The notes under the pieces were generated by a model. It saw only the letters and a list, made by a program, of their open reading frames with translations. It ran no database searches and was not told the origin of the DNA. The position numbers and the translations under genes are program-made. A stretch of DNA of 64,000 nucleotides from Galbitalea sp036271875 (lineage in GTDB: Bacteria > Actinomycetota > Actinomycetes > Actinomycetales > Microbacteriaceae): positions 1 to 64,000 of the forward strand of contig DATAZU010000039.1 in NCBI GenBank assembly GCA_036271875.1. The letters are read 5' to 3'. Shown here one piece after another: positions 10,367-19,468 of this stretch (within the stretch, counting starts at the first letter, position 1; each line of letters begins with the position of its first letter).

Positions 10367-11194
10367 ATGGCTGAAGAGAAGTGGCTGCTCGACGGTCCGA
10401 AGGTCATCGACCTTGGCGTCGTACGAAAGCTCAAGGTTGCGCTGGTTCGCGGTCAGGTCGACATCGTCGGCCACGACGAGCCAACGACGCGCGTCGAGGT
10501 GCATTCGGTGTCCGGCAAGGACCTGCGCGTAGCGATCGACGGCGACTCGCTCGAGATCGACCATCCACAGCTGCGCTGGGACAACTTCATCGAGGTGTTC
10601 CGTGGATTTCGTGGGTCTGCGCGCGCGGATGTGAGCATCCTGGTTCCGCGGGAGGTCGCCCTCCGGTTCGGCATCGTGTCATCCACCGGCCTGATCAGCG
10701 GACTCACGGGAGACGCGACCATGAGCACCGTGAACGGTGACCTCACCGTCGAAGGTCACACCGGCGACATCACCGTCAACGCGGTCAGCGGTGAGGTCTC
10801 GGTGCATGACCACAAGGGCCGGATCGCCGCACACACGGTGAACGGCGACATCACCGCGTCCGGCAAGATCGGCCGATTCACGGCCGACGGAGTCAGCAGC
10901 GACATCTTCCTCGACATCCAGGGCAGCCCCGACCAGATCGCGGTGAACACCGTCAACGGAAACATCACCGCCCGTCTCGAGGACGGTGAGGGCGCCGACT
11001 ACCGCATCAACACCGTCAACGGACGCATCAACCTCGACAACACGGAAGTCTCGGGCATCCGCGGCAGCTACAGCGGCAAGTACGGCACCCTCGACCGCGC
11101 ATTCCTTGAGTTCCGGGCGAACACAGTGAGCGGCAACGTCGCCGTGCTGCACACCACGGCGCCCGCACCAGCAAGCGGCAAGAAGGGCAAGTGA
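10367..11194 (+). CDS. DUF4097 family beta-repeat protein
   Basis: A 275-residue protein of the DUF4097 (adhesin-like) family with no signal peptide or membrane segment, so probably cytoplasmic. From about residue 105 to 265 it repeats short strands around the words VNGD, VSGE and VNGN at about 18-20 residue steps, as in a right-handed beta-solenoid. The molecular role of the family is not known. It has a good ribosome site (GAGGAG) before ATG 10367, and its stop overlaps the start of the PadR gene, so they form a two-gene operon under the palindromic operators upstream. Confidence 0.85.
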   Translation: MAEEKWLLDGPKVIDLGVVRKLKVALVRGQVDIVGHDEPTTRVEVHSVSGKDLRVAIDGDSLEIDHPQLRWDNFIEVFRGFRGSARADVSILVPREVALRFGIVSSTGLISGLTGDATMSTVNGDLTVEGHTGDITVNAVSGEVSVHDHKGRIAAHTVNGDITASGKIGRFTADGVSSDIFLDIQGSPDQIAVNTVNGNITARLEDGEGADYRINTVNGRINLDNTEVSGIRGSYSGKYGTLDRAFLEFRANTVSGNVAVLHTTAPAPASGKKGK

Positions 11195-11823
11195 TGCCCC
11201 CGGTATTCGGCCATGGCCACCTTCGTCTCTATTTGCTGAGCCTTCTCGACGAATCGCCCAAGCACGGCTACGAGCTCATCCAGGCACTCGAAGAGCGATT
11301 CGGCGGTACGTACGTTCCAAGCGCCGGGACCATCTACCCGCGCCTGGCGAAGCTCGAAGAAGAAGGACTGGTTTCGAAGGCCGCGGATGGACGCAAGACC
11401 GTCTATTCGATTACGGATGCCGGGCGAGCCGAACTGCGCGCCCGGGAAAGCGAACTGGGCGGCATCGAGGATGAGGTGACGGACTCCGTGCGACGGCTCG
11501 CCGACGAAGTTCGTACCTCGGTGAATGCCGCGATGAAGAGCCTGCGGGCCGACCTCGCAGCCGCCGCGCGCGACGCGAGAACCGAAGCGCACGACACAAC
11601 GCGGACCGTGCGCACGGACTACTCGACCTCTCGCGGCGAGAGCCGATCGAACCTGCAAGATGCCGAGGTCGCACTGCAGACCTTCCGGCAGCAGATGCGT
11701 TCGGAACTGCGCGACTGGATGACAAAGGCGGAGCTAACCGCCGCGACGATCACGGTGCTCAAGACCGGACTCGAGGATGTTGTGACCGCTGTAAAGGCGT
11801 CGCTTGGGGAAACGACACAGTAA
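11191..11823 (+). CDS. PadR family transcriptional regulator with long C-terminal tail
   Basis: A 210-residue regulator. Residues 5-85 form a PadR winged helix (LYLLSLLDESPKHGYELIQ and GTIYPRLAKLEEEGLV). The remaining 125 residues are helical and charged, longer than the usual PadR dimer arm. Start is GTG 11191 overlapping the DUF4097 stop, or ATG 11194 one codon later. It probably binds the CGATATATCG palindromes before the operon. PadR-DUF4097 pairs are common in actinobacteria; the signal sensed is unknown. Confidence 0.88.
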   Translation: MMPPVFGHGHLRLYLLSLLDESPKHGYELIQALEERFGGTYVPSAGTIYPRLAKLEEEGLVSKAADGRKTVYSITDAGRAELRARESELGGIEDEVTDSVRRLADEVRTSVNAAMKSLRADLAAAARDARTEAHDTTRTVRTDYSTSRGESRSNLQDAEVALQTFRQQMRSELRDWMTKAELTAATITVLKTGLEDVVTAVKASLGETTQ

Positions 11824-11850
11824 CGGTGTCCCCAATCGTGGGCGATCCAG

Positions 11851-11879
11851 TTGGAGCGCGTTCACGCTAGGAGTATGCT
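11851..11879 (+). promoter_or_regulatory. Promoter of the APC permease gene
   Basis: TTGGAG (11851-11856), a 17-bp spacer, then TATGCT (11874-11879), followed by 8 nt to the GTG at 11888. The transcript should carry almost no leader. This fixes the start downstream of an otherwise open reading frame. Confidence 0.6.
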
Positions 11880-11887
11880 CGCCCCTC

Positions 11888-14065
11888 GTGACTAACGAAG
11901 CCCGGTCGCCGAAAAGGTGGCTGATTGGCGAGCCACTGCCGTCAGACAAACTCGAAGGCCAGCTGCTCCCGAAGCACCTTGCCCTACCCATTTTCGCGAG
12001 CGACGCGCTCTCCTCGGTCGCGTACGCGCCGCAGGAAATGCTTCTCATTCTCCTGCTCGGCGGCACGGCATTTCTGGCCTTCGCGCCGTGGGTGGCTCTG
12101 GCCGTTGTCATTCTTCTGACCGTCGTTGTGCTGTCCTACCGCCAACTCGTGAAGGCTTACCCGAGCGGTGGCGGCGACTACGAGGTTGCCCGAACGAACA
12201 TCGGTGAAGTCGCCGGCCTGATCGTGGCATCCGCTCTTCTGGTTGACTACGTGCTTACCGTTGCCGTCTCTGTCGCGAGCGGTGTTGACAACATCATCTC
12301 GGCGTTCACCTTCCTCAACCCCTTCCGGGTTGAGCTCGCGATCCTCTTCCTGGCGATCCTCATGGCCGTGAACCTTCGCGGTGTTCGAGAATCCAGCAAG
12401 GCGTTCGCGCTGCCAACTTATCTATTCATCGCGAGCATTGTCGTCATGGTCGTCACCGCTCTGATCGAGGCGGCAACCGGCAATTCGCACCTGGCCGAGT
12501 CGGCCCCGTACCACGTCAAACCGGAGAGTATCGCTCAGGTCGCGTTCGTGCTCCTGCTACTGCGGGCGTTCTCGAGCGGGTGCAGCGCGCTCACCGGCGT
12601 TGAGGCCGTCTCGAACGGCGTGCAGGCATTCCGCCGACCGAAGATCCAGAACGCCCAGAAGACCCTCGTGCTGCTCGGCTCGATTGCCATCGTGCTCTTC
12701 ATCGGCCTGGTGGCGGTCGCTCTCATGGACCAGGTGCACTACGCACAGTCAGCGTGTGACCTCATCGGGTTCAAACACTGTGCCGTGATCCCGCAGAGAT
12801 CTCTGATCGCACAGATCGCTTCGTCGACGTTCGGCGACAACTCCGTCATGTTCTTCGTCGTCCAGGCGGCGACCGCGCTCGTGCTGTTGCTGGCCGCAAA
12901 CACCGCATTCAACGGGTTCCCGCTGCTTGGATCGGTTCTCGCCAAAGATCGCTACGCGCCCAAAGCGCTCTCGACCCGCGGTGACCGCCTCATCTACTCG
13001 AACGGCGTCATCATCCTCGCTTTTGCGGCCGGCGTCCTGCTCGTCATATTCCAGGCGAACGTAACCTCGCTCATCCAGCTGTACATCATCGGCGTTTTCG
13101 TTTCATTCACGCTCGGCCAGACCGGCATGATCCGGCACTGGATCCGATTGCTCAAGGGAACTCCACCCAATCGCGGGTCGATTCGGGTGAGCCTCACGAT
13201 CAACTCGATCGGCGCGACGTTCACCGCGAGCGTTCTGATCATTGTCACGGTGTCGAAGTTCCTCAACGGTGCCTACCTCGTGTTCATCATGATGCCGATC
13301 CTGTTCCTGCTGATGTTCGGCGTGAATCGGTACTACCGTGACGTCGACAAGGAGATCGAGGCCGACCCGACCACCGTCTTCGGGGCGAAGGGCGATCACG
13401 CGATCGTGCTCGTCGGTAAGCTGCAGAAGCCGGTGCTGAAAGCTCTCGACTACGCGATCGCGGCCCGGCACGACAGCATCGAGGCCGTGCACATCTCGAT
13501 CGAGCAGGCCGAGACGGAGAAGCTGCAACAGGACTGGCTCGAGCAGAACATCGAAGTGCCCTTGCGCATCATCGAGTCCCCATACCGGGATGTCGCCTCT
13601 CCGCTCGCGAAGTACATCAAGTCGAGGCGCGAGGAGCACGGCTCCGAAGTCGTCACCATCTACACCCCGCTGTTTATTGTCGGACACTGGTGGGAATCAC
13701 TGCTGCACAACCACAAGGGTCGCCGCATCCGCTCCAAGATGATGCTGGTGCACGGCGTCGTCATCGCGTTGGTTCCATGGCTGCTGGACTCGTCTGAACT
13801 GATCTATGGCCGACGCTCTCGCCCGGTTCCCGGTCAGGATCGGCGCGGCGAACCAACGCGTCCGGTGCGCCGCCGTGCGACGTCGCCATCTGCTCGCGCA
13901 GTGGCCCAGGGGCACTCCAAGGGCAGTCAGAATGCGGCCAAGCTGTCGGCCGCGAAGGTGTCCGCCAACGCCAAGCGCGACGCAGAAAAACTTGCGTCCG
14001 ATAGCCGAGCGGCGGCCAAGGCGACCGAGCGCGTAAACGCGGCAACCAAAACCAAGACAAAATAG
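11888..14065 (+). CDS. APC superfamily amino-acid/cation permease with cytoplasmic tail
   Basis: About 725 residues. The first 500 hold some 12 membrane helices of APC type, with FASDALSSVAYAPQEML near residue 35 and YPSGGGDYEVARTNIG near 95, the unwound substrate-binding segments. A cytoplasmic domain (about 505-630) resembles the universal-stress/TrkA-side extension seen in actinobacterial APC-type potassium or amino-acid transporters. The last 80 residues are rich in Ala, Lys and Arg and should be disordered. The GTG at 11888 is preferred over an earlier in-frame start because of the promoter just before it. Substrate not assignable. Confidence 0.85.
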   Translation: MTNEARSPKRWLIGEPLPSDKLEGQLLPKHLALPIFASDALSSVAYAPQEMLLILLLGGTAFLAFAPWVALAVVILLTVVVLSYRQLVKAYPSGGGDYEVARTNIGEVAGLIVASALLVDYVLTVAVSVASGVDNIISAFTFLNPFRVELAILFLAILMAVNLRGVRESSKAFALPTYLFIASIVVMVVTALIEAATGNSHLAESAPYHVKPESIAQVAFVLLLLRAFSSGCSALTGVEAVSNGVQAFRRPKIQNAQKTLVLLGSIAIVLFIGLVAVALMDQVHYAQSACDLIGFKHCAVIPQRSLIAQIASSTFGDNSVMFFVVQAATALVLLLAANTAFNGFPLLGSVLAKDRYAPKALSTRGDRLIYSNGVIILAFAAGVLLVIFQANVTSLIQLYIIGVFVSFTLGQTGMIRHWIRLLKGTPPNRGSIRVSLTINSIGATFTASVLIIVTVSKFLNGAYLVFIMMPILFLLMFGVNRYYRDVDKEIEADPTTVFGAKGDHAIVLVGKLQKPVLKALDYAIAARHDSIEAVHISIEQAETEKLQQDWLEQNIEVPLRIIESPYRDVASPLAKYIKSRREEHGSEVVTIYTPLFIVGHWWESLLHNHKGRRIRSKMMLVHGVVIALVPWLLDSSELIYGRRSRPVPGQDRRGEPTRPVRRRATSPSARAVAQGHSKGSQNAAKLSAAKVSANAKRDAEKLASDSRAAAKATERVNAATKTKTK

Positions 14066-14069
14066 CTGT

Positions 14070-14465
14070 GTGCGCAGCATCCTCGCGGTCTTCCTCGGCG
14101 GTGCTGTTGGCACGGGAATCCGTCTGCTCCTCGACGCCACGATCCATCACAGCGACCAGGAATTCCCGCTCGATACCCTCCTGATCAACATCGTTGGGTC
14201 GCTGGTGCTGGCAATCCTCGTAACACGCCTCTGGCCGCTCGTGCCGGACTGGCTTCGCGCCGCGCTTGGACCGGGGCTGGTCGGAGGCTTCACCACGTTC
14301 TCCGCGGTAATGGTGTCAATGGTCACGCTCGCGGCGAGCGCTCAGGTCACGCTCGCGCTCGTCTATCTTGCGCTCTCCCTCGTTCTCGGCTTTGGTGCAG
14401 CGGCTCTCGGATTCTGGATCGGTCGGCGACGCGATCGCGAACCCACCGTCGAGGTCGACGAATGA
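14070..14465 (+). CDS. crcB: Fluoride ion channel CrcB/Fluc, first subunit
   Basis: A 131-residue membrane protein with four helices of the Fluc family, which expels fluoride. Family marks are FLGGAVGTGIR at the N-terminus, NIVGSLVLA near 45 and GGFTTFSAV near 72, the last carrying the pore Phe/Thr/Ser residues. GTG start, 4 nt after the permease stop. The next gene is a second crcB overlapping by 4 bp. I looked for the conserved fluoride riboswitch before it; the upstream sequence is coding and I see none. Confidence 0.93.
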   Translation: MRSILAVFLGGAVGTGIRLLLDATIHHSDQEFPLDTLLINIVGSLVLAILVTRLWPLVPDWLRAALGPGLVGGFTTFSAVMVSMVTLAASAQVTLALVYLALSLVLGFGAAALGFWIGRRRDREPTVEVDE

Positions 14466-14824
14466 TCTGGGCGGCAGCTCTCGTCGGCGGTCTCGGCAGC
14501 GTCATCCGCTATCTGGTGTCTCGCGCGTACGCGAGGCGCAGCGGTCTGCCCTGGGCGGTGTTCACCGTCAACATCATCGGTTCCGCCATCGGCGGTGTCG
14601 CCGTCGGTCTCTCGACGACCGGCGTGATTTCGCCTGACCTTCGCCTAATACTCGTCGGCGGGCTTGCGGGTGGATTGACCACGTTCAGTACCTGGAGCGT
14701 CGAGACGATCCAGTTGATTCGCGAAGCCAAACTGCGCACCGCGCTGGTCGGTGTCACCCTGAACCTGGCCATCGGACTCGCGGCGGCGACCGCGGGATAT
14801 CTCCTCGCGACGCTGCTCAGCTAG
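14462..14824 (+). CDS. crcB: Fluoride ion channel CrcB/Fluc, second subunit
   Basis: A 120-residue Fluc protein: GGLGSVIRYLVSR at the N-terminus, VNIIGSAIGG near 37 and GGLTTFSTWS near 70. It overlaps the first crcB by ATGA, so translation is coupled. Adjacent crcB pairs in Gram-positive bacteria are known to encode antiparallel heterodimers, and the differing N-terminal charges fit that here (inference). It overlaps the convergent LacI gene end by 4 bp. Confidence 0.93.
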   Translation: MIWAAALVGGLGSVIRYLVSRAYARRSGLPWAVFTVNIIGSAIGGVAVGLSTTGVISPDLRLILVGGLAGGLTTFSTWSVETIQLIREAKLRTALVGVTLNLAIGLAAATAGYLLATLLS

Positions 14825-15876
14825 CCGGGCGCCCGGCCGATCCTGCGATGGCGCACAATCAGGCGCGGATCGATCAGTCGGTGTCGGGCCCGCGAGATGT
14901 CTTCGGCAGACGTCGCGCCGAGAAGCTCGAGCACCGCTTCCGCCACCGCGCCGAGAGGCTGCTCGATGCTGGACAGACCGACCGCTTCGGCCACCGGGGT
15001 GTTGTCATATCCGATCACCGGGATGTCGGGACCGACAAGCAGCAGCGCGCCGAGCCCAAGCGAGTCGCTGGCACAGACGATCGCATCAAACGCGACCCCT
15101 CGCTGTGCGAGACCGCGAATCGCCTCGCGGCCCCCTGAAACGCCGTCTTCGACCCTGAGCTCGAGCTCGTCGAGCTCTCGGCGCGTCAGCCCACTGGAGC
15201 GTTCCATGGCTTCGCGCCAGCCGCTCCGACGGTCATCTCCCGTTCCGGATGGACTCGGCCAGCCGAGGTAGACGATCCGCCTGTCGCCCTCTGCAAGCAG
15301 GTGCTCGGTCGCGAGCCGGGTGCCAACTCTGCCGTCGACGTCGACCCAGCGGTAGGTGGGATCGCTCGTATCGTCGACGCCCCACGGGCGGCCAAAGGTC
15401 ACGAACGGGATGCCGTGATCGATGAGCCACTCGGTGCGAGGGTCGCCGAACTTTGTCGAGGTCAACACAAAAGCGTCGACGTCCGAACCCTCGTGCATCC
15501 GACGAATCTGCCGAATTTCATCCAGCGGGTCGGTCGCCGTGAACAGCAGGATGCGCAGGCCGCGCACATCGGCCTGTTCGGTGAGCGCGTGCAGGAAGCC
15601 GTCGTGCACCGAACCCGAGATCCCGTTGGTGATCGAGTCGAGCCGAATCCCGATGGTCGAGCTCCGACGCGTGCGAAGACGACGTGCGGATGCGTGCGTC
15701 CGGTACCCCAGATCGGCAATCGCCGACTCAACCCGTGCTCGCGTCTCTGGCTTGACCACGTCCGGTGAGTTGAGCACGTTTGACACCGTCTGGCGCGAGA
15801 CCCCCGCGAGGCGACCGACGTCGAGCACGGTGGGAAGTCGCGAGTCACGGTTCGGCCCGGAGACGGCTTTTACCAC
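14821..15876 (-). CDS. LacI family repressor of the sugar importer
   Basis: A 351-residue LacI/GalR regulator. The helix-turn-helix (TVLDVGRLAGVSRQTVSNVL, residues 16-35) and hinge helix lead to a periplasmic-binding-type sugar domain (about 70-345). It starts at a GTG with an AAAGGA ribosome site. It is divergent from a complete sugar ABC importer, and two palindromes matching LacI-type sites lie in the shared gap, so it very likely represses the importer until sugar is present. The ligand is probably an alpha-glucan fragment or maltose-like sugar, judged only from the glycosidase in the operon. Confidence 0.92.
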   Translation of the reverse strand: MVKAVSGPNRDSRLPTVLDVGRLAGVSRQTVSNVLNSPDVVKPETRARVESAIADLGYRTHASARRLRTRRSSTIGIRLDSITNGISGSVHDGFLHALTEQADVRGLRILLFTATDPLDEIRQIRRMHEGSDVDAFVLTSTKFGDPRTEWLIDHGIPFVTFGRPWGVDDTSDPTYRWVDVDGRVGTRLATEHLLAEGDRRIVYLGWPSPSGTGDDRRSGWREAMERSSGLTRRELDELELRVEDGVSGGREAIRGLAQRGVAFDAIVCASDSLGLGALLLVGPDIPVIGYDNTPVAEAVGLSSIEQPLGAVAEAVLELLGATSAEDISRARHRLIDPRLIVRHRRIGRAPG

Positions 15877-15910
15877 AGGATTCCTTTCTCGCCCAGCCCC
15901 GCTGGACCCG

Positions 15911-15996
15911 TTGACAGCATTCGAGGGGCATGCCTATGGTCGAAAAGGTTTGATCGATCAAATCTAGTGGTCCCTGTTGCGGTTTGAACGATCAAA
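15911..15996 (+). promoter_or_regulatory. Sugar operon promoter with two LacI operators
   Basis: TTGACA (15911-15916), an 18-bp spacer and TATGGT (15935-15940) make a strong promoter. Operator 1, TTTGATCGATCAAA (15949-15962), is a perfect 14-bp palindrome at the start of transcription. Operator 2, TTTGAACGATCAAA (15983-15996), differs at one base and is centred 34 bp further on. Both carry the central CG typical of LacI family sites. Confidence 0.85.
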
Positions 15997-16050
15997 TTCC
16001 CAAACTGGTAGCCGGGTCGCCAGACCCGTCAACTGCACCAAGGAGACGCA

Positions 16051-17298
16051 ATGCAACGACGCAATCGCTGGCTGGTCGCCAGCGCGGTAGCCCTCACCGG
16101 CATCCTGGCCCTCGCGGGCTGCGGAACCGGATTCAGCAGCGGAACATCGAGTTCCGGCGGAAAGCTGACCTCATCCAAGAAAGCCCTCACGGTGCTGATC
16201 GGTTCATCGGGGCCCGCCGAAACGTCGGCAGTGACCTCGGCCGTCGCATCTTGGTCGAAGTCCTCCGGAACGGGCGCGAAGGTCATCGCGGCGAGCGATC
16301 TCCCACAGCAACTCGCACAGGGCTTCGCCTCGGGCAAGCCAGCGGATGTCTTCTACCTCGGCAACACCGACCTGGCCGGTTACGCCTCGGCAGGGGACCT
16401 CCTCTCATACGGCAGCATGCTGCCGAACAAGAGCGACTTCTACCCGTCGCTCACCAAGGCGTTTACGTACAACAACCAGTTGTACTGCGCGCCGAAGGAC
16501 TTTTCCACCCTTCAACTGGTGATCAACAACTCGCTGTGGCAGAAGGCCGGCCTCACCAAGTCGGATATCCCAACGACGTGGAATCAGCTTGAGACCGTGG
16601 CCAAGAAACTGACCGGCGGCGGAGTGGTCGGCCTGAGCATGAACGGGCAGTATGAGCGCATCGGCGCATTCATGGTCGAGGCTGGCGGCAACCTGATGAA
16701 TGCAACCAGCACCAAGGCGACCGCGAACAGTGCGGCGAACGTGACCGCGCTGACCTACGTCAAGAAGCTCCTGGGCGAGGGCGTAATGAAGTACGCCGCG
16801 AGTGTCGGCGAGGGTGATGGTGGCCAGGCAATCGGCGCGGGCAAAGCCGCAATGACGGTGGAGGGCAACTGGGTGACCGGCGAACTGAAGTCGGACTTCC
16901 CGAACGTCAAGTACACGGTCGCGCCACTCCCGGCGGGGCCGGCTGGTAAGGGAACTCTCGTTTACACCAACTGCTGGGGCATCGCGAAGGACAGCCCCAA
17001 CCAGGCCGCCGCGCTGAAGCTCGTCGAACAGTTGACGAGCGAGAAGGACCAGTTGGCGTTCTCGAAGGCGTTCGGCGTCCTGCCATCCATCCAATCGGCT
17101 GCGGCCAAGTGGAAGAAGCAGAACCCGACACTTATCCCGTTCCTCGATGGCGCCTCATACGCTCAGGGAACTCCCGCCTCGAAGAACTCGGCTGCCGTTG
17201 TGACCGACTTCGACTCGAAACTTCTCACGCTGTCATCGAGTGATCCGAAGACGATTTTGGATGCCGTCCAGAAGAACCTTCAGGCAACGGTGAAGTAG
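16051..17298 (+). CDS. Sugar ABC transporter substrate-binding lipoprotein
   Basis: A 415-residue extracellular solute-binding protein of the carbohydrate (MalE-like) class. The signal ends in lipobox LALAGC with lipidated Cys24. The mature part shows the cluster-1 binding pattern: GSSGPAE near the N-terminus, a PADVFYLGNTD segment near 95, APKDFSTLQLV near 150 and VEGNW near 270. The start has a strong AAGGAGA ribosome site. First gene of the importer operon; the two permeases follow. No ATP-binding subunit is in the operon, so a shared MsiK-type ATPase elsewhere must energise it (inference). Confidence 0.93.
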   Translation: MQRRNRWLVASAVALTGILALAGCGTGFSSGTSSSGGKLTSSKKALTVLIGSSGPAETSAVTSAVASWSKSSGTGAKVIAASDLPQQLAQGFASGKPADVFYLGNTDLAGYASAGDLLSYGSMLPNKSDFYPSLTKAFTYNNQLYCAPKDFSTLQLVINNSLWQKAGLTKSDIPTTWNQLETVAKKLTGGGVVGLSMNGQYERIGAFMVEAGGNLMNATSTKATANSAANVTALTYVKKLLGEGVMKYAASVGEGDGGQAIGAGKAAMTVEGNWVTGELKSDFPNVKYTVAPLPAGPAGKGTLVYTNCWGIAKDSPNQAAALKLVEQLTSEKDQLAFSKAFGVLPSIQSAAAKWKKQNPTLIPFLDGASYAQGTPASKNSAAVVTDFDSKLLTLSSSDPKTILDAVQKNLQATVK

Positions 17299-17306
17299 CA
17301 CAGGAG

Positions 17307-18557
17307 ATGACAACACTCGCGAGCCGAGTCTCTCCCCGCCGCCATGGTGGCATCAATCGGGGAGAGGCCGGCTCGGGGTGGCTCTTCACGGCCCCGACGC
17401 TGATTCTGCTCGGCCTGTTCCTGGTCATCCCCATCCTGATGGCGCTGTGGGTGAGCCTTTCCGACTGGGATGGCAACGGCAGTCCGTTCACCAGCGCGGT
17501 GCACTTCGTCGGCCTGCAGAATTTTGGCTCTGTGCTGACCGGCGGCGGGTTGGACGAACAGAATTTCGGCCAGGCGCTGCGCAATAACGCGTGGTACGTG
17601 CTGCTCGTCGTACCAACGCAGACGGTCGTCTCCCTGTTCCTCGCGGTCATGGTGAACCGACGTATTTTGAAGGGTCGCGGGCTCTTCCGCACTGCGTTCT
17701 ACTTCCCCTCCGTCACCAGCTCGGTCGCAATCACCGTGCTCTGGCTCTTCCTCTTCAGCCAATCCGGGGCGATAAACGCGGTGCTCAAATGGATCGGCAT
17801 CAATGGCCCGAACTGGTTCAACGAGCCATCCGGCATCATCCAGGATGGCCTCGCCGGTCTCGGCGTCACGCAGGGACCGGGAGCCCTGACCAACAACACG
17901 TTCCTTGGCGTCTCGTGGTGGGACTGGATCGGTGGACCATCGGTCGCGATGACCGCGTTCATCTTCATGGCCATCTTCACGACGAGTGGCACCTTCATGC
18001 TGCTGTTCCTCGCCGCCCTGCAGAACCTGAGCGGCGAAGTTCAGGAGGCCGCAATGGTCGACGGCGCAACCGGATGGCAGCGATTCCGGTTCGTCACACT
18101 TCCGCAGCTGCGCCCGACCCTCTTCACCGTGTTGACGCTCGGGTTGATCGGCGGTTGGCAGATCTTCGACCAGATCTACACCGGCACCCAGGGAGGACCC
18201 GCGGGCACAACCGTGTCACCCGCGTACCTGTCATACACCACCGCATTTCACGATCAGAACTGGGGAGAGGGTGCAGCAATTGGATTTATCCTCTTCGTCA
18301 TCATCGTGCTCTTCACTATCCTGCAGCGCATCATTTTGCGCGAACGACCCGTTTCGAAGCGCCGGATGCGGCTATACAACCTTCCGATCTCGGCTCGCGA
18401 CAACGGCCCTTCGACGGGCTCAGGGACCGGGACGGACTCAGGGGGTGGGACGGACTCAGGGGGCGATGACACCCATCACGACGATGAGCCTGGAACGAAC
18501 GCCGCCGTCGGCATTGCAACCGCAGCCCAGGTGAACCGGCAGGGGGGCGGGGTATGA
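17307..18557 (+). CDS. Sugar ABC transporter permease (MalF-like) with repeat-bearing tail
   Basis: A 416-residue permease with six membrane helices and the cytoplasmic EAA loop EAAMVDGATGWQRFRFVTLP near residue 250. Family members end soon after the last helix, but this one carries about 60 extra residues rich in Gly, Ser, Thr and Asp from about 365 on. That tail is encoded by a REP-like element (18406-18429) and an 18-bp tandem duplication (18430-18465). It is likely disordered and dispensable. The gene overlaps the second permease by 4 bp. Confidence 0.92.
   Translation: MTTLASRVSPRRHGGINRGEAGSGWLFTAPTLILLGLFLVIPILMALWVSLSDWDGNGSPFTSAVHFVGLQNFGSVLTGGGLDEQNFGQALRNNAWYVLLVVPTQTVVSLFLAVMVNRRILKGRGLFRTAFYFPSVTSSVAITVLWLFLFSQSGAINAVLKWIGINGPNWFNEPSGIIQDGLAGLGVTQGPGALTNNTFLGVSWWDWIGGPSVAMTAFIFMAIFTTSGTFMLLFLAALQNLSGEVQEAAMVDGATGWQRFRFVTLPQLRPTLFTVLTLGLIGGWQIFDQIYTGTQGGPAGTTVSPAYLSYTTAFHDQNWGEGAAIGFILFVIIVLFTILQRIILRERPVSKRRMRLYNLPISARDNGPSTGSGTGTDSGGGTDSGGDDTHHDDEPGTNAAVGIATAAQVNRQGGGV
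18406..18465 (+). repeat. REP-like element plus 18-bp tandem repeat inside a permease gene
   Basis: 18406-18429 contains CCCTTCGACGGGCTCAGGG followed by ACCG, the dispersed 24-bp word of this window. It is followed by two copies of an 18-bp unit beginning GGACGGACTCAGGGGG (18430-18447, 18448-18465), which look like partial copies of the same word. The reading frame stays open and yields GPSTGSGTG. Confidence 0.75.
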
Positions 18558-19468
18558 GCGTCGCGGCGCAGCGGCCGACCGCCCAGGCGGTGGAACGGTC
18601 CGGCAGCCAGAGCCCCAACCCGTTCAGGCAGCGTCTCCGTCCCCGTCAAGCGTGGGGCAACGTCGGCGTCTACGTCGTGCTTATCGTTCTCGGCCTGCTC
18701 TACATCTACCCATTCCTGATCGAGGTCTTTACCTCCTTCAAGACGGAGTCGGATGCGACAGCAAACGCGATCTCGTTGGTGCCGCCAACCTGGACAACCG
18801 CCGCATACCAGCAGCTGTTCGCCAACTCCGATTTTCCGATCTGGTTTCAGAATTCGGTCATCGTTACGGTGTTCGTGACAGCGGGACGAGTGTTCTTCGA
18901 CTCGCTGGGAGGCTACGCGCTTGCTCGCCTGAACTTTCGCGGTCGAGGGGTTATCTTCGCGGGACTCATCGCGATCATGAGTGTGCCGTCCGTGGTTCTG
19001 CTCATTCCGAAATTCCTGGTTCTCAACACGATCGGGCTGTACAACTCATACGCCGGAATGATCCTGCCGCTGCTCGTGGACGCGGCCGGCGTCTTCATCA
19101 TGAAGAACTTCTTCGAGTCGATTCCGAAAAGCGTCGAAGAGCAGGCACGCATCGACGGCGCCGGAACATTTCGAACCTTCTGGTCGATCGTGCTGCCGAT
19201 GGCCCGACCCGCGCTCGTGACGATTTTCATCCTGTCGTTCCAGGGGTCGTGGAACGAACTCCCGCAGTTCATCATCTCGACGAACGATCCGAACCTGACC
19301 ACGTTGACGAAGGGTGTTGCCTCGCTCGCCTCGGGCCAATTGGGAGCCGCAAATCGATATCCGCTCAAGCTCGGTGCCGCCCTCATCATGACTCTGCCGG
19401 TCGCCATCCTGTTCTTCATCTTCCAGCGCAAGATCCTGAACACGAGCGACGGAGCGGTTAAGGAATGA
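18554..19468 (+). CDS. Sugar ABC transporter permease (MalG-like)
   Basis: A 304-residue permease with six membrane helices and the EAA loop EEQARIDGAGTFRTFWSIVLP near residue 195, where the coupling helix contacts the ATPase. It pairs with the MalF-like subunit to form the translocation path. It starts inside the previous gene (ATGA overlap) and ends 4 bp into the glycosidase gene, so the whole operon is translationally coupled. Confidence 0.93.
   Translation: MSVAAQRPTAQAVERSGSQSPNPFRQRLRPRQAWGNVGVYVVLIVLGLLYIYPFLIEVFTSFKTESDATANAISLVPPTWTTAAYQQLFANSDFPIWFQNSVIVTVFVTAGRVFFDSLGGYALARLNFRGRGVIFAGLIAIMSVPSVVLLIPKFLVLNTIGLYNSYAGMILPLLVDAAGVFIMKNFFESIPKSVEEQARIDGAGTFRTFWSIVLPMARPALVTIFILSFQGSWNELPQFIISTNDPNLTTLTKGVASLASGQLGAANRYPLKLGAALIMTLPVAILFFIFQRKILNTSDGAVKE

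Noticed and set aside
14040..14070. Fluoride riboswitch before crcB
   Set aside because: The genes start 4 nt after the permease stop, and the preceding DNA is coding with no riboswitch core.
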